64,000 nt of DNA from Riemerella anatipestifer (GCF_035666175.1 NZ_CP142016.1:1674001-1738000); one strand, 5' to 3'; numbered from the stretch's first letter, positions 53,125 through 62,412 are shown. Notes: generated from the sequence alone by a model not told the origin. A program made the numbers and translations.

Positions 53125-54735
53125 ATGCAGAGTCTAAAAACTTTTTTTTATTTCCTATGCCTACTGTGGTATACCATAGGCCTTGCGCAAGATAAAAAAT
53201 ATTTTTTACACGATACTGCCACTAAGAAAACAGTTATAAAAAAAGATTCACTTTCTGCAGTTAAGTTTTTAGATTCATTGGTAGAAAATAAGTATTACTT
53301 CACAAAGCTACTTAAAGCAGAAAAAACTGGTGATAGAGTTGATATTTATTTTGATAAAGGTCAAAATTATCAGCAAGTTTTAGTAAAATTATCAGATTCC
53401 ATAGCGAGTGAATTGGGCTTGAAAGGTACATTTGTTACCACGAATCTAGATTCTCTAAAAAATACTATCAATAAAGCATATTTAGAGAAAGGTTTTGCAT
53501 TTAATCGGGTTAAATCTACCTTTTTAGGGTTAGATGCTACGGGTAAACCAATAGCTAGTATTTCTATAATTAAAGATAAAAAAAGAGTAATAGATGCTTT
53601 CAAAATAAAAGGCTACGATAAAGTGCCAAAACGATTTATCTATGATTTAGAGAAGGAGTTTAAAGAAAAACTGCACCACTCTACCCAACTGATGGCTATA
53701 CATAAACGTCTGCAAAATCATAGTTTTGTTTTGTTAGAAAGACCACCTCAGACACTATTTACGCCAGATTCCACCCAAGTGTTTTTATTTTTACAAAAAA
53801 AGAAAAACAATAGTTTTGATGGTGTTTTAGGATTTGGTAACAATCAGTCCGAAAAACTAACATTTAATGGGACACTTAACTTTAACCTAAAAAACATATT
53901 TAATAGCTTTGAAACCCTAAATCTTTTTTGGCAAAGGACGCCTAATAGTGGGCAAACCTTTGATGTAGGTGTAGAGATACCTTATTTGTTTAATTCCGAT
54001 ATAGGTACTCAGTTTAAGATGTCTGTTTTTAGGCAAGATTCTACTTTTGCTCATGTTAAAATTCAGCCGAGTTTGTATTACCAGTGGAGATTTAGACATA
54101 AAATTGGTGTTAGAGGGAGTTTTGAATTGTCTTCGGTACTTTCCGAAACTTATAGCTTAGCAAGAGAGTTTAGCCGAAAAGGTGTGGGGCTTTGGTATGA
54201 CTACACTGAAAATAGCGACAATGAACTAATGCCATACCTTATGAAAATAAATGCTGAAGCGGATATACTGAATACTCAATATACAGATAGTAAGGCTTCG
54301 CAGTGGCGCTATAGGATTTTTGCGGAACGAAACATTAACCTCAAGGGGAAACATTACCTCAATTTGCATCTCAATTCTGCTCGATTGCAAACTAGAGAAG
54401 TATTGTCTATAAATGAATTGTATAGGATAGGTGGTTGGAACTCGTTAAGAGGTTTCAACGAAGAAAGTTTGCTTACAAATGCCTATTTATATGGCGGTGC
54501 AGAGTATCGTTATTTGGTAGGGCAGCAAGCTTTTTTTGATGTTTTCGGACAACTGGCTCAAGTAAGGGCTTCTAGCAGTAGTATTTATAACTATTTTTAT
54601 AGCGTAGGTACAGGGTTTAATTTTAGATTGCCTCTCGGTATTATGAGTTTCCAAATCTCTAATGGTACGGCTTTTGGTAGTCCTTTTAGGTTTAAAGATG
54701 TTAAAATACATTGGGGATTAGTAACTAGATTTTAA
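53125..54735 (+). CDS. Omp85/BamA-superfamily outer-membrane assembly factor
   Basis: A 536-residue protein with a signal peptide (KTFFYFLCLLWYTIGLAQ), a periplasmic POTRA-like region (about 40-230) and a 16-strand-type barrel ending in HWGLVTRF. The conserved Omp85 loop motif appears as GGWNSLRGFNEESL. The size and single POTRA-like stretch resemble two-partner-secretion (ShlB/FhaC-like) or TamA-like members rather than BamA itself, which has five POTRA domains. It may insert or secrete outer-membrane proteins. No TpsA-like partner is adjacent. It has its own promoter. Confidence 0.75.
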   Translation: MQSLKTFFYFLCLLWYTIGLAQDKKYFLHDTATKKTVIKKDSLSAVKFLDSLVENKYYFTKLLKAEKTGDRVDIYFDKGQNYQQVLVKLSDSIASELGLKGTFVTTNLDSLKNTINKAYLEKGFAFNRVKSTFLGLDATGKPIASISIIKDKKRVIDAFKIKGYDKVPKRFIYDLEKEFKEKLHHSTQLMAIHKRLQNHSFVLLERPPQTLFTPDSTQVFLFLQKKKNNSFDGVLGFGNNQSEKLTFNGTLNFNLKNIFNSFETLNLFWQRTPNSGQTFDVGVEIPYLFNSDIGTQFKMSVFRQDSTFAHVKIQPSLYYQWRFRHKIGVRGSFELSSVLSETYSLAREFSRKGVGLWYDYTENSDNELMPYLMKINAEADILNTQYTDSKASQWRYRIFAERNINLKGKHYLNLHLNSARLQTREVLSINELYRIGGWNSLRGFNEESLLTNAYLYGGAEYRYLVGQQAFFDVFGQLAQVRASSSSIYNYFYSVGTGFNFRLPLGIMSFQISNGTAFGSPFRFKDVKIHWGLVTRF

Positions 54736-54776
54736 ACAAGTGATTAAATAAAGGACTGGGTGAGAATTAAAATTTG

Positions 54777-54784
54777 TAACTTTG
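54777..54784 (+). promoter_or_regulatory. -7 element upstream of the NUMOD4/HNH gene
   Basis: TAACTTTG matches TAnnTTTG, 80 bp upstream of the ATG at 54865, leaving a roughly 75-nt leader. Confidence 0.45.
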
Positions 54785-54864
54785 TAGCCCTTTTTTTAAT
54801 TCTAGAAGATATTTACGGTACACTATTCATAAGGAGTTTTCCGTTATACAGATAGTTGAAAAAT

Positions 54865-55635
54865 ATGAACAATAACGAGTTTGGTAAAGAAGTTTGGAAG
54901 CCTATTAAGTTTGATTTTGAATTTACTAACGATTATAGATTTGAAGTTTCTAACTTAGGGCGAGTGAGAAGCTTTAATAAAGTTTCGCAAGGTAGAATTT
55001 TAAATGGTTCTACCACTGGAGGATACAAAATAATTAGGCTTAAATTATATAGACCAAGAACAGAAAAAGAGCAGCAAAAGTTTGATGAACTTAAAGCCGA
55101 AATTTCCAATTTGTACAAGAAAAGAAGGGAGTATATAAAGAAATATAATGATATAGCAAGTTTTGAAGCTGCAACGCTATTGTTAGAAAAAAAGAAAAAA
55201 CAGCTAAGCCAAAAGCTAGCAAGAAATCTAAAGAAACGAACCATTAACCATCATTTTTTAATACATCGCTTAGTAGCGACCTATTTTCTGCCGAAGCCAA
55301 AATCAGAGGAAACAGTTGTAGGGCATTTAGATTTTGATAAAACTAACAATACGGTAGGCAATCTTAAATGGATGACAGCTGAAGAAAATCAAGCTCATCA
55401 AAATAATAGTCCTAAAGTAATAGCAGAAAGAAAGTGGCGAAAATATAGAGGAAGCAATCGTACAAAGGGAATGAAGCTGACTTCTACTCAAGTTATACAT
55501 ATCAAAACTCAACTGAAAAGAAATCGTCCAGTTAAGCAAATTGCAAAGCAGTTTGATATTTCAACTATGCAAGTTTGGCGGATTAGAAGTGGAGAAAATT
55601 GGGCTCATATCAAAATTCCAGAATCACATAGTTAA
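54865..55635 (+). CDS. NUMOD4/HNH endonuclease-like protein with a C-terminal helix-turn-helix
   Basis: A 256-residue protein with a homing-endonuclease-like arrangement. A NUMOD4 motif (residues 11-60: WKPIKFDFEFTNDYRFEVSNLGRVRSF, then GRILNGSTTGGYKIIRL) is followed by a Lys/Glu-rich coiled segment (66-125). An HNH domain (130-178) has HHFLIHRLVATYFLP, VVGHLDFDKTNNTVGNLKWMTAEENQAH. A C-terminal helix-turn-helix (204-246: LTSTQVIHIKTQLKRNRPVKQIAKQFDISTMQVWRIRSGENW) follows. It is not inside an intron or another gene, so it is a free-standing relative. The ATG 54865 is preferred to a TTG at 54856. Confidence 0.82.
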   Translation: MNNNEFGKEVWKPIKFDFEFTNDYRFEVSNLGRVRSFNKVSQGRILNGSTTGGYKIIRLKLYRPRTEKEQQKFDELKAEISNLYKKRREYIKKYNDIASFEAATLLLEKKKKQLSQKLARNLKKRTINHHFLIHRLVATYFLPKPKSEETVVGHLDFDKTNNTVGNLKWMTAEENQAHQNNSPKVIAERKWRKYRGSNRTKGMKLTSTQVIHIKTQLKRNRPVKQIAKQFDISTMQVWRIRSGENWAHIKIPESHS

Positions 55636-55650
55636 AACATACTTTTAATA

Positions 55651-55688
55651 AAAAAACTCGTTTTGAAAATCATCAAAACGAGTTTTTT
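55651..55688. terminator. Bidirectional terminator between the NUMOD4/HNH gene and hflX
   Basis: AAAAAACTCGTTTTGA and TCAAAACGAGTTTTTT are perfect complements around a 6-nt loop. Confidence 0.9.
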
Positions 55689-55691
55689 AGT

Positions 55692-56912
55692 TTATTCTTC
55701 TATTTCTGCATCATTATCGTAGTACTGAAAAAGGAAATCATTATAAGGGAACCTAGAAATATGTATACGATGAACTTCGTCATAGATAAGTTTTTTCATC
55801 TCTGGGAAGTTTTCCTTCGTTAATGCCGAAATAAAAACAGTCGGGAATTTAGATTTAGCCATCCAAGTTTTTTTCCATTCGTCTAGCGATATGTTTTTCT
55901 TGGTAGAAGGTGTTAAATCATCTTCGTCCTTTTTCTCATAGGAGAAGTCATCTATTTTATTAAAAATCATAATAGCAGGTTTCCTATGAGTATCTATCTC
56001 CTGTAAAATCTGATTTACAGAGTCTATATGGTCTTCAAAACTCTCGTGCGAAATATCCACAACATGAACTAACAGGTCAGCTTCTCTCACTTCATCAAGT
56101 GTGGATTTGAAACTTTCTACCAATTGAGTAGGAAGTTTTCGGATAAAACCAACGGTATCTGTCAAAAGGAAAGGTAAGTTGCCAATCACCACTTTTCTTA
56201 CTGTGGTGTCTAGTGTTGCAAAGAGTTTGTTTTCTGCAAATACTTCCGATTTGGATATGGCATTCATTAGAGTAGATTTGCCCACATTGGTATAGCCTAC
56301 TAAAGCCACGCGCACCATTTTCCCTCGGTTATTTCTTTGGGTTGCCATTTGTTTATCAATGGTCTTTAGTTTTTCTTTTAGTAAAGAAATTCTATCTCTA
56401 ATGATTCTTCGGTCGGTTTCAATTTCGGTTTCCCCAGGTCCACGCATTCCGATACCACCTCGCTGACGCTCTAAGTGTGTCCACATACGAGTAAGTCTAG
56501 GGAGTAGATATTCGTATTGTGCAAGTTCTACCTGTGTTCTAGCATAAGAGGTTTGAGCTCTTTGTGCGAAGATATCCAAAATCAAATTCGTACGGTCTAG
56601 GATTTTTACTTCCATTTCCCTTTCGAGGTTTTTGAGCTGTGAAGGGGAAAGTTCATCATCAAAAATAACTGTTCCTACTTCGTTTTCCTTTACAAAATCT
56701 CTTATTTCCTCCATCTTTCCTTTGCCTACAAAGGTTCTAGAATCTGGTTGAGAGAGTTTTTGGGTGAAGCGTTTTTCTACCGTAGCTCCTGCGGTATAGG
56801 CTAAAAATTCTAGTTCATCTAGATATTCGGTAAGTTTATCTTCGTCTTGGTCTTTGGTAATTAAGCCTACTAAAACGGCTTTTTCATATAAATGTTCCTT
56901 TTTTTCTAACAT
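55692..56912 (-). CDS. hflX: GTPase HflX
   Basis: A 406-residue ribosome-associated GTPase that splits stalled or heat-damaged 70S particles. The N-terminal HflX domain includes TFVGKGKMEEIRDFV, VIFDDELSPSQLKNLE and the linker RGGIGMRGPGETEIETDRR. The G domain has G1 GYTNVGKSTLMN, G3 DTVGFIRKLPTQLVESFKSTLDEV and G4 NKIDD. It lies 16 bp after mnmA on the same strand, so the two are probably one operon, and ends at a strong terminator. Confidence 0.95.
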   Translation of the reverse strand: MLEKKEHLYEKAVLVGLITKDQDEDKLTEYLDELEFLAYTAGATVEKRFTQKLSQPDSRTFVGKGKMEEIRDFVKENEVGTVIFDDELSPSQLKNLEREMEVKILDRTNLILDIFAQRAQTSYARTQVELAQYEYLLPRLTRMWTHLERQRGGIGMRGPGETEIETDRRIIRDRISLLKEKLKTIDKQMATQRNNRGKMVRVALVGYTNVGKSTLMNAISKSEVFAENKLFATLDTTVRKVVIGNLPFLLTDTVGFIRKLPTQLVESFKSTLDEVREADLLVHVVDISHESFEDHIDSVNQILQEIDTHRKPAIMIFNKIDDFSYEKKDEDDLTPSTKKNISLDEWKKTWMAKSKFPTVFISALTKENFPEMKKLIYDEVHRIHISRFPYNDFLFQYYDNDAEIEE

Positions 56913-56928
56913 AAATCTAATTCTTTGA

Positions 56929-58116
56929 TTAAGAAATCACGCCGCTCCCCACTAATTCATCTTCTAAATACCATGCGGCAAATTGCCCTTCTGCTACGGC
57001 AGATTGAGGGTTTTCAAATTCTATGTATAGCCCGTCTTCGTATTTGTGTAAGGTGGCTTTTTCCAATGGTTGGCGATAGCGTATCCTTGCCGTCACTTCC
57101 ATAGTTTCGTTGTTTTTCAGTTCTAAATCTTCTCTTACCCAATGAATATCGTTAGGCTCTATCTTGATTACCTTTTGGAATAAACCTGGAAAATTTTTGC
57201 CTTCTCCTACAAAGATGAGGTTTTCTTTAACATCTCTAGAAATAATAAAACAACTCTCCTTATGTCCACCAATGCCTAGACCTTTACTTTGCCCAATGGT
57301 GAAAAATTGAGCTCCTTGGTGTTTACCAATACTCTTACCATCGGATTTTTGGTAAGTGATTTTTTTGGAAAGATGCTTTAGCTCTTCGTACTTATCGTTA
57401 AAGTGAGGAAGAGGTTGATGATAGGTTTCAAAATCTTTAAAAATTTCTATTATTTCGCCTTCCTTAGGTTTTAGCTGTTGTTGTAAAAATTGAGGTAGGC
57501 TTACCTTTCCTATAAAGCATAACCCTTGGGAGTCTTTTTTGTTGGCAGTTACCAGCCCTATTTCTTTAGCTATTTCTCTTACTTCAGGCTTAGTAAGTTC
57601 TCCAATGGGGAATAGTGCTTTAGAAAGTTGCTCCTGATTGAGCTGGCACAGGAAATAGCTTTGGTCTTTGTTATGGTCTTTCCCTGCTAAAAGATGGTAG
57701 GTGGTAGCTCCATTCTCATCTTCCGTAGTGCCTAATCTTGCGTAATGCCCAGTAGCTACCTTGTCTGCTCCTAAAGAAAGAGCGGTTTTCATAAATACAT
57801 CAAATTTAACTTCTCTGTTGCATAAAACATCAGGGTTAGGAGTTCTTCCTTTCTCGTATTCTTCAAACATATAATCTACAATACGCTCTTTGTAGAGTTC
57901 ACTCATATCTATTACTTGAAAAGAAATGCCTAGTTTTTGGGCAACCAATAGAGCGTCATTACTATCTTCAACCCAAGGGCATTCATCTTCTAGCGTTACC
58001 GAAGCATCGTTCCAATTTCTCATAAATAAGCCGATGACTTCGTGCCCTTGTTGCTGCAAAAGGTATGCTGCTACACTGCTATCTACACCGCCTGATAAAC
58101 CTACAACTACTTTCAT
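56929..58116 (-). CDS. mnmA: tRNA 2-thiouridylase MnmA
   Basis: A 395-residue enzyme for s2U34 in tRNA-Lys, -Glu and -Gln. The PP-loop is [15 protein letters not shown] (residues 6-20). The catalytic cysteines are Cys99 ([15 protein letters not shown]) and Cys200 ([12 protein letters not shown]), forming the persulfide pair. The tRNA-binding region GHYAR and the C-terminal beta domain ([17 protein letters not shown]...[23 protein letters not shown]) are present. A -7 motif lies 54 bp upstream, and hflX follows directly. Confidence 0.96.
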   Translation of the reverse strand: MKVVVGLSGGVDSSVAAYLLQQQGHEVIGLFMRNWNDASVTLEDECPWVEDSNDALLVAQKLGISFQVIDMSELYKERIVDYMFEEYEKGRTPNPDVLCNREVKFDVFMKTALSLGADKVATGHYARLGTTEDENGATTYHLLAGKDHNKDQSYFLCQLNQEQLSKALFPIGELTKPEVREIAKEIGLVTANKKDSQGLCFIGKVSLPQFLQQQLKPKEGEIIEIFKDFETYHQPLPHFNDKYEELKHLSKKITYQKSDGKSIGKHQGAQFFTIGQSKGLGIGGHKESCFIISRDVKENLIFVGEGKNFPGLFQKVIKIEPNDIHWVREDLELKNNETMEVTARIRYRQPLEKATLHKYEDGLYIEFENPQSAVAEGQFAAWYLEDELVGSGVIS

Positions 58117-58169
58117 TTTAGTGATTTAAAAATTATAATTATTTCTCATATAAATCCGAAATAATGCCG

Positions 58170-58177
58170 CAAAGTTA
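58170..58177 (-). promoter_or_regulatory. -7 element upstream of mnmA
   Basis: CAAAGTTA reads TAACTTTG on the minus strand, 53 bp upstream of the mnmA ATG. Confidence 0.45.
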
Positions 58178-58257
58178 CAATTTTTAACCTTGTTTTTAGT
58201 AAAACGAAAATGCCAGCACGAAATTTGTAATGTTGAGATACAAATTAAATTTCTTAA

Positions 58258-59237
58258 ACTCGTTGTGCATTTTAAATAATACTGATTTTTAGATGATTTA
58301 ATTTTCTTTGGAAGATAAATTTATTGATATATTGAATAACCGTTGCGGCGGTTATTTTACTGATTATCCTTGTTTTAAAGCCTTCAAAAGTTTTAGCATA
58401 GTTTCTTTTAATCATAAATTGGTCGCAAAGTTGAGAGAAAAATGTCTCAATTCGTTTTCGCTTTTTCTTGTACAATGAAAATTGAGGAATATAATCTTTC
58501 TGATTACTTCTCATTGGTGTATCTAATTTAATATTAGCATAGTTAAATAAATCTATTTGAACTTTTGCTGATAAATAGCCTCTATCTCCAATTAAAGTAC
58601 AGTTTCGCATTTGCTCACCAATATCTTTTAAATAGTGGATGTCGTGAACGGATGCAGGGCTTATATCAAAATTCTTAATCACACCATTTAAAGAACATAC
58701 TGCGTGTAGTTTATAGCCATAGAAATATAATTTCTGTGAAGCACAATAACCATATGTTGGTAAAGAATAGGATTGCTCTTTACAAATTTTTGAACGAGTA
58801 GAACGAGCATTTTCACAAACTTTCATTGGCATGCTATCAACGATAAAAATATCTTCAAACTCATTGAACTCCATCGAAATACGCTGTCTAATTTGCTCTG
58901 TTTGTAGGGATAGTCTTCGTTTTCGCTTATTGTAAACACTTCTTTCAATTTTGTTTATCAGAGAGTTTGGCAATTTTCTAAATAACTGTAATTCGCTATC
59001 AATACTCAAGTATTCAGCAGTAATATTAAGACTTATGACTTCTAAATCGCTCATTTTAGGTGTTCTTCTCTGATAACTAATCAGTTGATTTTCTGAAAAA
59101 AGTCCTAAAACTTCCAAAATTCTTTCATATATTTGCTCTAAGTTGTTCATTTATATCGTTTTATAGCAAAAACAATATACTGATTTTCAGTCTAATAAAC
59201 AACTCTTGTTTTTTTCATTTCATAATGCACAACGGGT
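58258..59237 (-). mobile_element. IS982-family insertion sequence, copy 5
   Basis: A 980-bp element in reverse orientation with the 8-bp repeat TTTCTTAA (58250-58257 and 59238-59245). It inserted between mnmA and an outer-membrane-protein gene, 13 bp before the latter's start. Confidence 0.95.
58272..59150 (-). CDS. IS982-family transposase, copy 5
   Basis: An intact 292-residue DDE transposase. It carries Leu4, Leu56, Tyr251 and a private Ser130Leu change in SYSLPTYG. It differs from copies 1, 3 and 4 at residue 4 and from copies 1 and 2 at residue 251. Confidence 0.95.
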   Translation of the reverse strand: MNNLEQIYERILEVLGLFSENQLISYQRRTPKMSDLEVISLNITAEYLSIDSELQLFRKLPNSLINKIERSVYNKRKRRLSLQTEQIRQRISMEFNEFEDIFIVDSMPMKVCENARSTRSKICKEQSYSLPTYGYCASQKLYFYGYKLHAVCSLNGVIKNFDISPASVHDIHYLKDIGEQMRNCTLIGDRGYLSAKVQIDLFNYANIKLDTPMRSNQKDYIPQFSLYKKKRKRIETFFSQLCDQFMIKRNYAKTFEGFKTRIISKITAATVIQYINKFIFQRKLNHLKISII

Positions 59238-59250
59238 TTTCTTAAATATT

Positions 59251-59787
59251 ATGAAGTATTTATTAGCTCTAGGGTTAGGTGTAGTTTCAGTATTTGGTTT
59301 TTCTCAAATTCAGACTGCTAAAAGAATAGATTTGGGTAACAAATGGACTTTTGGCGGATATGCTGGGCTTGGTGGTGCTTTGAGTGGTGGAGGTAGAGCT
59401 ACCTCATTATTTGTTTCTCCTAGAGTGGGGTATATGGTGTCTCCTAATTTTGAAGTAGGTATGGCGAGTAATCTTACATGGACTAATGCTTCTAGTTTTT
59501 CTAATACCATGATTGGTGTAGGTCCTTTTGCTAATTATTATTTTGATAGGAAATTTTTTGTGCAAGGTCTATATCAGCATCACTTCATCAATCTTAAAAA
59601 TAAGATAAGCAACGAAAAATATTCAACAAACGAACCTGCTTTGTATCTAGGAGGAGGTTATATGCAACGCTTGGGGAGTAATGCTTATATGCAAATAGGA
59701 GGTATGTATAATGTGCTTTATAACAAAGATAAAAGCTACTTTAGTAATGCTTTTGTGCCTAATGTTGGGATAGTGTTTGGGCTGTAA
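59251..59787 (+). CDS. Outer-membrane beta-barrel protein
   Basis: A 178-residue protein with a signal peptide (MKYLLALGLGVVSVFGFSQ) and an eight-strand-type barrel: KWTFGGYAGLGGALSGGG, SLFVSPRVGYMVSPNFEVGMASNLTW, MIGVGPFANYYFDRKFFVQGLYQHHF, PALYLGGGYMQRLGSNAYMQIGGMYNVLY, ending NVGIVFGL. The frame is open back into IS copy 5 through a TTG codon, but ATG 59251 begins the signal peptide. The native promoter has been separated from the gene by the IS. Confidence 0.75.
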   Translation: MKYLLALGLGVVSVFGFSQIQTAKRIDLGNKWTFGGYAGLGGALSGGGRATSLFVSPRVGYMVSPNFEVGMASNLTWTNASSFSNTMIGVGPFANYYFDRKFFVQGLYQHHFINLKNKISNEKYSTNEPALYLGGGYMQRLGSNAYMQIGGMYNVLYNKDKSYFSNAFVPNVGIVFGL

Positions 59788-59797
59788 ATTGCTTTAC

Positions 59798-59862
59798 TGA
59801 TGATTATCATTTTGGTTTTAGTACAAATTATTGTTTAGATTTGGTTTAAATAACTATATTTG
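59798..59862 (+). promoter_or_regulatory. feoAB promoter with a palindrome resembling a partial Fur site
   Basis: TTG (59831-59833), 21 nt, TATATTTG (59855-59862) gives a good promoter. Upstream is TGATGATTATCAT (59798-59810), a 5-1-5 palindrome with one half (ATTATCA) matching a Fur half-site. The site is about 45 nt upstream of the -7, so iron control through it is only possible. Confidence 0.5.
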
Positions 59863-59882
59863 CAGTCTAAAACTGAAATCTA

Positions 59883-60134
59883 TTGAAATCCACAGCAGAA
59901 GATAAATTAAATATCTTTCCCAAGCATACTTATGGTAGGGTTTTGGGCTATGATGATAGCCAATTAGAAATGCCTACAAAAATTATGGAAATGGGCTTGC
60001 TACCCGATACTGTATTTAAAGTGCTTTATCAAGCTCCTTTTAATGGGCCTTTATACATTGAATTTGGAGAGGAAAAAAATCGTATCGCTCTTAGAGAAGA
60101 AGAAGCGGCTTATATTCTAGTGGAACCAATGTAA
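59883..60134 (+). CDS. feoA: Ferrous iron transport protein A
   Basis: An 83-residue FeoA-type SH3-like protein: GRVLGYDDSQLEMPTKIMEMGLLPDTVFKVLYQAPFNGPLYIEFGEEKNRIALREEEAAYILVEPM. It binds or modulates the FeoB G-protein channel. No in-frame ATG lies between the upstream stop (59874) and the conserved region, so a TTG start at 59883, 20 bp after the -7 element, is used. feoB follows 32 bp downstream. Confidence 0.87.
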   Translation: MKSTAEDKLNIFPKHTYGRVLGYDDSQLEMPTKIMEMGLLPDTVFKVLYQAPFNGPLYIEFGEEKNRIALREEEAAYILVEPM

Positions 60135-60166
60135 AGTTTTAGGGCTTGTCAAAACTAAAATACCCA

Positions 60167-62206
60167 ATGATGAAGGAAGATAAGACCACCAAAAAAGTAC
60201 TTTTAGTAGGAAATCCTAATGTAGGGAAGTCCACTATATTTAATAAACTTTGTAATCTTCAGCAAAAAACAGGTAATTATGCTGGGGTTACGGTGTCTAG
60301 CCATTCGGGAACTTATATTTTTAATAATGAAACAGTACAGGTTACAGACTTGCCTGGGGCTTACAGTATTTATCCTTCATCAGAAGACGAAGCGGTTTTT
60401 AGTCAGTTTCTCCTTAGTAATAGAGAAGATTACTCTGGGATTATTTATATTTTAGAGGCAATTAGTATTAAAAGAGGATTGCTATTATTTCAGCAGATAC
60501 AAGATTTGGGTATTCCTGTTGTATTGGTGGTTAATCAGATAGATCAAGCAGAGAAAAGAGGTGTTAAAATAAACATCAATTTGCTTGAAGAAAAATTAGG
60601 AGTTAAAGTTTTAGCTACTAACGCTAAAGAAAATGAAGGTATAGATAATATTAAAGAAGCTGTTTATCAAAATTTATTTAGTGTTTTAAAAGAAAATGCG
60701 TTTAAAATTCCTAGTGAGCAGTCAGGTTTAATACATAAACTATCACTTCAAATTCAAGAAAATAATTATTACAAAGTATGGACTTTGCTAGCGTCTGAGG
60801 AATATCTTGGAGAAGTTAAAAGTATTAAACAAAAGCTTGATAGCAAAGATACTAAATGTGTTATTCCTAAAAGATTACAGGTTAAAGAGACTATAAGGAG
60901 ATATCAAACAATAGAGCCTATTGTAGCTGAGGTGATATCTAGAACTCCTCAAACAACAGAGAGTTTTACCGAAAAGCTAGATAAATTGCTCGTGCATAAG
61001 GTTTTCGGGTATCTTATTTTTGGGGTTTTATTGATGATTATCTTCCAAAGTGTATTTTTTCTTGCGGATTATCCAATGACGTGGATAGATGAAGCTTTTG
61101 CATGGTTGGCAGAAAAATCGGCGGAGGTGTTACCCGAAGGACCAATCAATAGTTTAGTATCTAGTGGTATAATACCAGGGCTTGGTGGCATTATTATTTT
61201 TGCACCACAGATAGGTATTCTTCTCTATTTTCTCTATTTATTGGAAGATTCTGGCTATATGGCAAGAGTGGTTTTTCTTATGGATAGGCTATTGAGACCT
61301 TTTGGGCTGAACGGTAAAAGTATTGTGCCTTTAGTGTCTGGGACGGCCTGTGCGATACCCGCAATTATGTCCACCAGAAATATTGAAAATATTAAGGAAC
61401 GCCTCATTACTATTTTAGTAACACCGTTTATGACTTGTGCTGCAAGGCTGCCAGTGTATAGCATTATTATTACCTTAGTTATTCCAGATAAATATTTTCT
61501 AGGTGTGAGTTATAGAGCGATGGTTCTGATGGGTATGTATCTTTTAGGCTTTGTTACGGCTCTTTTGGCATCTTTAGTATTGAAAAAAATTATTAAGACA
61601 AAAGAAAAGTCTTTCCTTGTTATGGATTTGCCTACTTATAAAGTGCCTCTTTTTGGGTATGATTTAAAGTTGGTTTTAGGGAAAGTTTGGGATTTTATTA
61701 CAGGAGCAGGTAAGGTTATCTTTTCGGTGAGTATCATATTGTGGGTTTTAAGTTACTTTGGACCGAAGCAATCGGCAGATGAATGGATAAGTACCGATGT
61801 AGCTTTAGAGAACTCTTATCTTTCTAAAATGGGCAAAACCATAGAACCCGCAATTAGTCCACTAGGATATGATTGGAAGATGGGAGTAGGAATTATCACT
61901 AGTTTTGCAGCAAGAGAAGTATTTGTGGGTACAATGTCCACTCTGTATAGTTTAGATGAAGATGTGGAAGAAGGTACTATCGTCCAGAAAATGCAACAAG
62001 ACACAAAAGCTAATGGGGAGAAAGTATTTAGCTTTGCTACAGGGCTTTCCATATTATTATTCTACGCTTTTGCGATGCAGTGCATCTCTACTATAGCAGT
62101 GGTTTATAGAGAAACTAAAAGCTGGAAATGGACTTTGATTCAAATCGTAGGAATGTCAGGATTGGCATATGTAGCATCTTTAATAGTGTATCAAATATTC
62201 AAGTAA
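60167..62206 (+). CDS. feoB: Ferrous iron transporter FeoB
   Basis: A 679-residue Fe(II) permease. The N-terminal G domain has G1 GNPNVGKS (residues 15-22), the switch region NYAGVTVSS, G3 DLPGAYS and G4 NQID. The membrane part has Gate motifs with conserved Cys in SGTACAIPAIMS and TPFMTCAARLPVY, and ends in SLIVYQIFK. An in-frame TTG exists at 60146, but the ATG at 60167 (or 60170) fits better. It forms an operon with feoA and a tiny Cys-rich membrane protein gene 8 bp downstream. Confidence 0.95.
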   Translation: MMKEDKTTKKVLLVGNPNVGKSTIFNKLCNLQQKTGNYAGVTVSSHSGTYIFNNETVQVTDLPGAYSIYPSSEDEAVFSQFLLSNREDYSGIIYILEAISIKRGLLLFQQIQDLGIPVVLVVNQIDQAEKRGVKININLLEEKLGVKVLATNAKENEGIDNIKEAVYQNLFSVLKENAFKIPSEQSGLIHKLSLQIQENNYYKVWTLLASEEYLGEVKSIKQKLDSKDTKCVIPKRLQVKETIRRYQTIEPIVAEVISRTPQTTESFTEKLDKLLVHKVFGYLIFGVLLMIIFQSVFFLADYPMTWIDEAFAWLAEKSAEVLPEGPINSLVSSGIIPGLGGIIIFAPQIGILLYFLYLLEDSGYMARVVFLMDRLLRPFGLNGKSIVPLVSGTACAIPAIMSTRNIENIKERLITILVTPFMTCAARLPVYSIIITLVIPDKYFLGVSYRAMVLMGMYLLGFVTALLASLVLKKIIKTKEKSFLVMDLPTYKVPLFGYDLKLVLGKVWDFITGAGKVIFSVSIILWVLSYFGPKQSADEWISTDVALENSYLSKMGKTIEPAISPLGYDWKMGVGIITSFAAREVFVGTMSTLYSLDEDVEEGTIVQKMQQDTKANGEKVFSFATGLSILLFYAFAMQCISTIAVVYRETKSWKWTLIQIVGMSGLAYVASLIVYQIFK

Positions 62207-62214
62207 ACTAAACT

Positions 62215-62364
62215 ATGAATGCACTTTGGTTACAATATATTATTATTTTACTTGTTTTTTTAATGGCGAGTTATTCTCTTTTTAAAGTGGTAAAAAAAAG
62301 TGTTTCTCCTACCAAATTCAAAAGCAAACGAACCCATTGCGACAAAGATTGTGGCTGTTCTTGA
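62215..62364 (+). CDS. FeoB-associated Cys-rich membrane protein
   Basis: A 49-residue protein: MNALWLQYIIILLVFLMASY, then a basic stretch (KVVKKSVSPTKFKSKR) and the Cys-rich end THCDKDCGCS with three Cys. One membrane helix precedes a cytoplasmic tail. This matches the small FeoB-associated Cys-rich family that follows feoB in many bacteria and may play a FeoC-like role. It starts 8 bp after feoB, so it belongs to the same transcript. Confidence 0.8.
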   Translation: MNALWLQYIIILLVFLMASYSLFKVVKKSVSPTKFKSKRTHCDKDCGCS

Positions 62365-62412
62365 GTTATTTAAGTGTTAAATAAAATTTATTTTCAAAAA
62401 ATAGTAAAACTA

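Noticed and set aside
54792-54864. Riboswitch in the leader of the NUMOD4/HNH gene
   Set aside because: Only short, weak pairings were found and no known motif.
59206-59250. Upstream extension of the outer-membrane-protein frame into IS copy 5 (MFFSFHNAQR...)
   Set aside because: It begins at TTG inside the IS; the ATG at 59251 opens a proper signal peptide. The same IS-end peptide appears before the CapA gene for the same reason.
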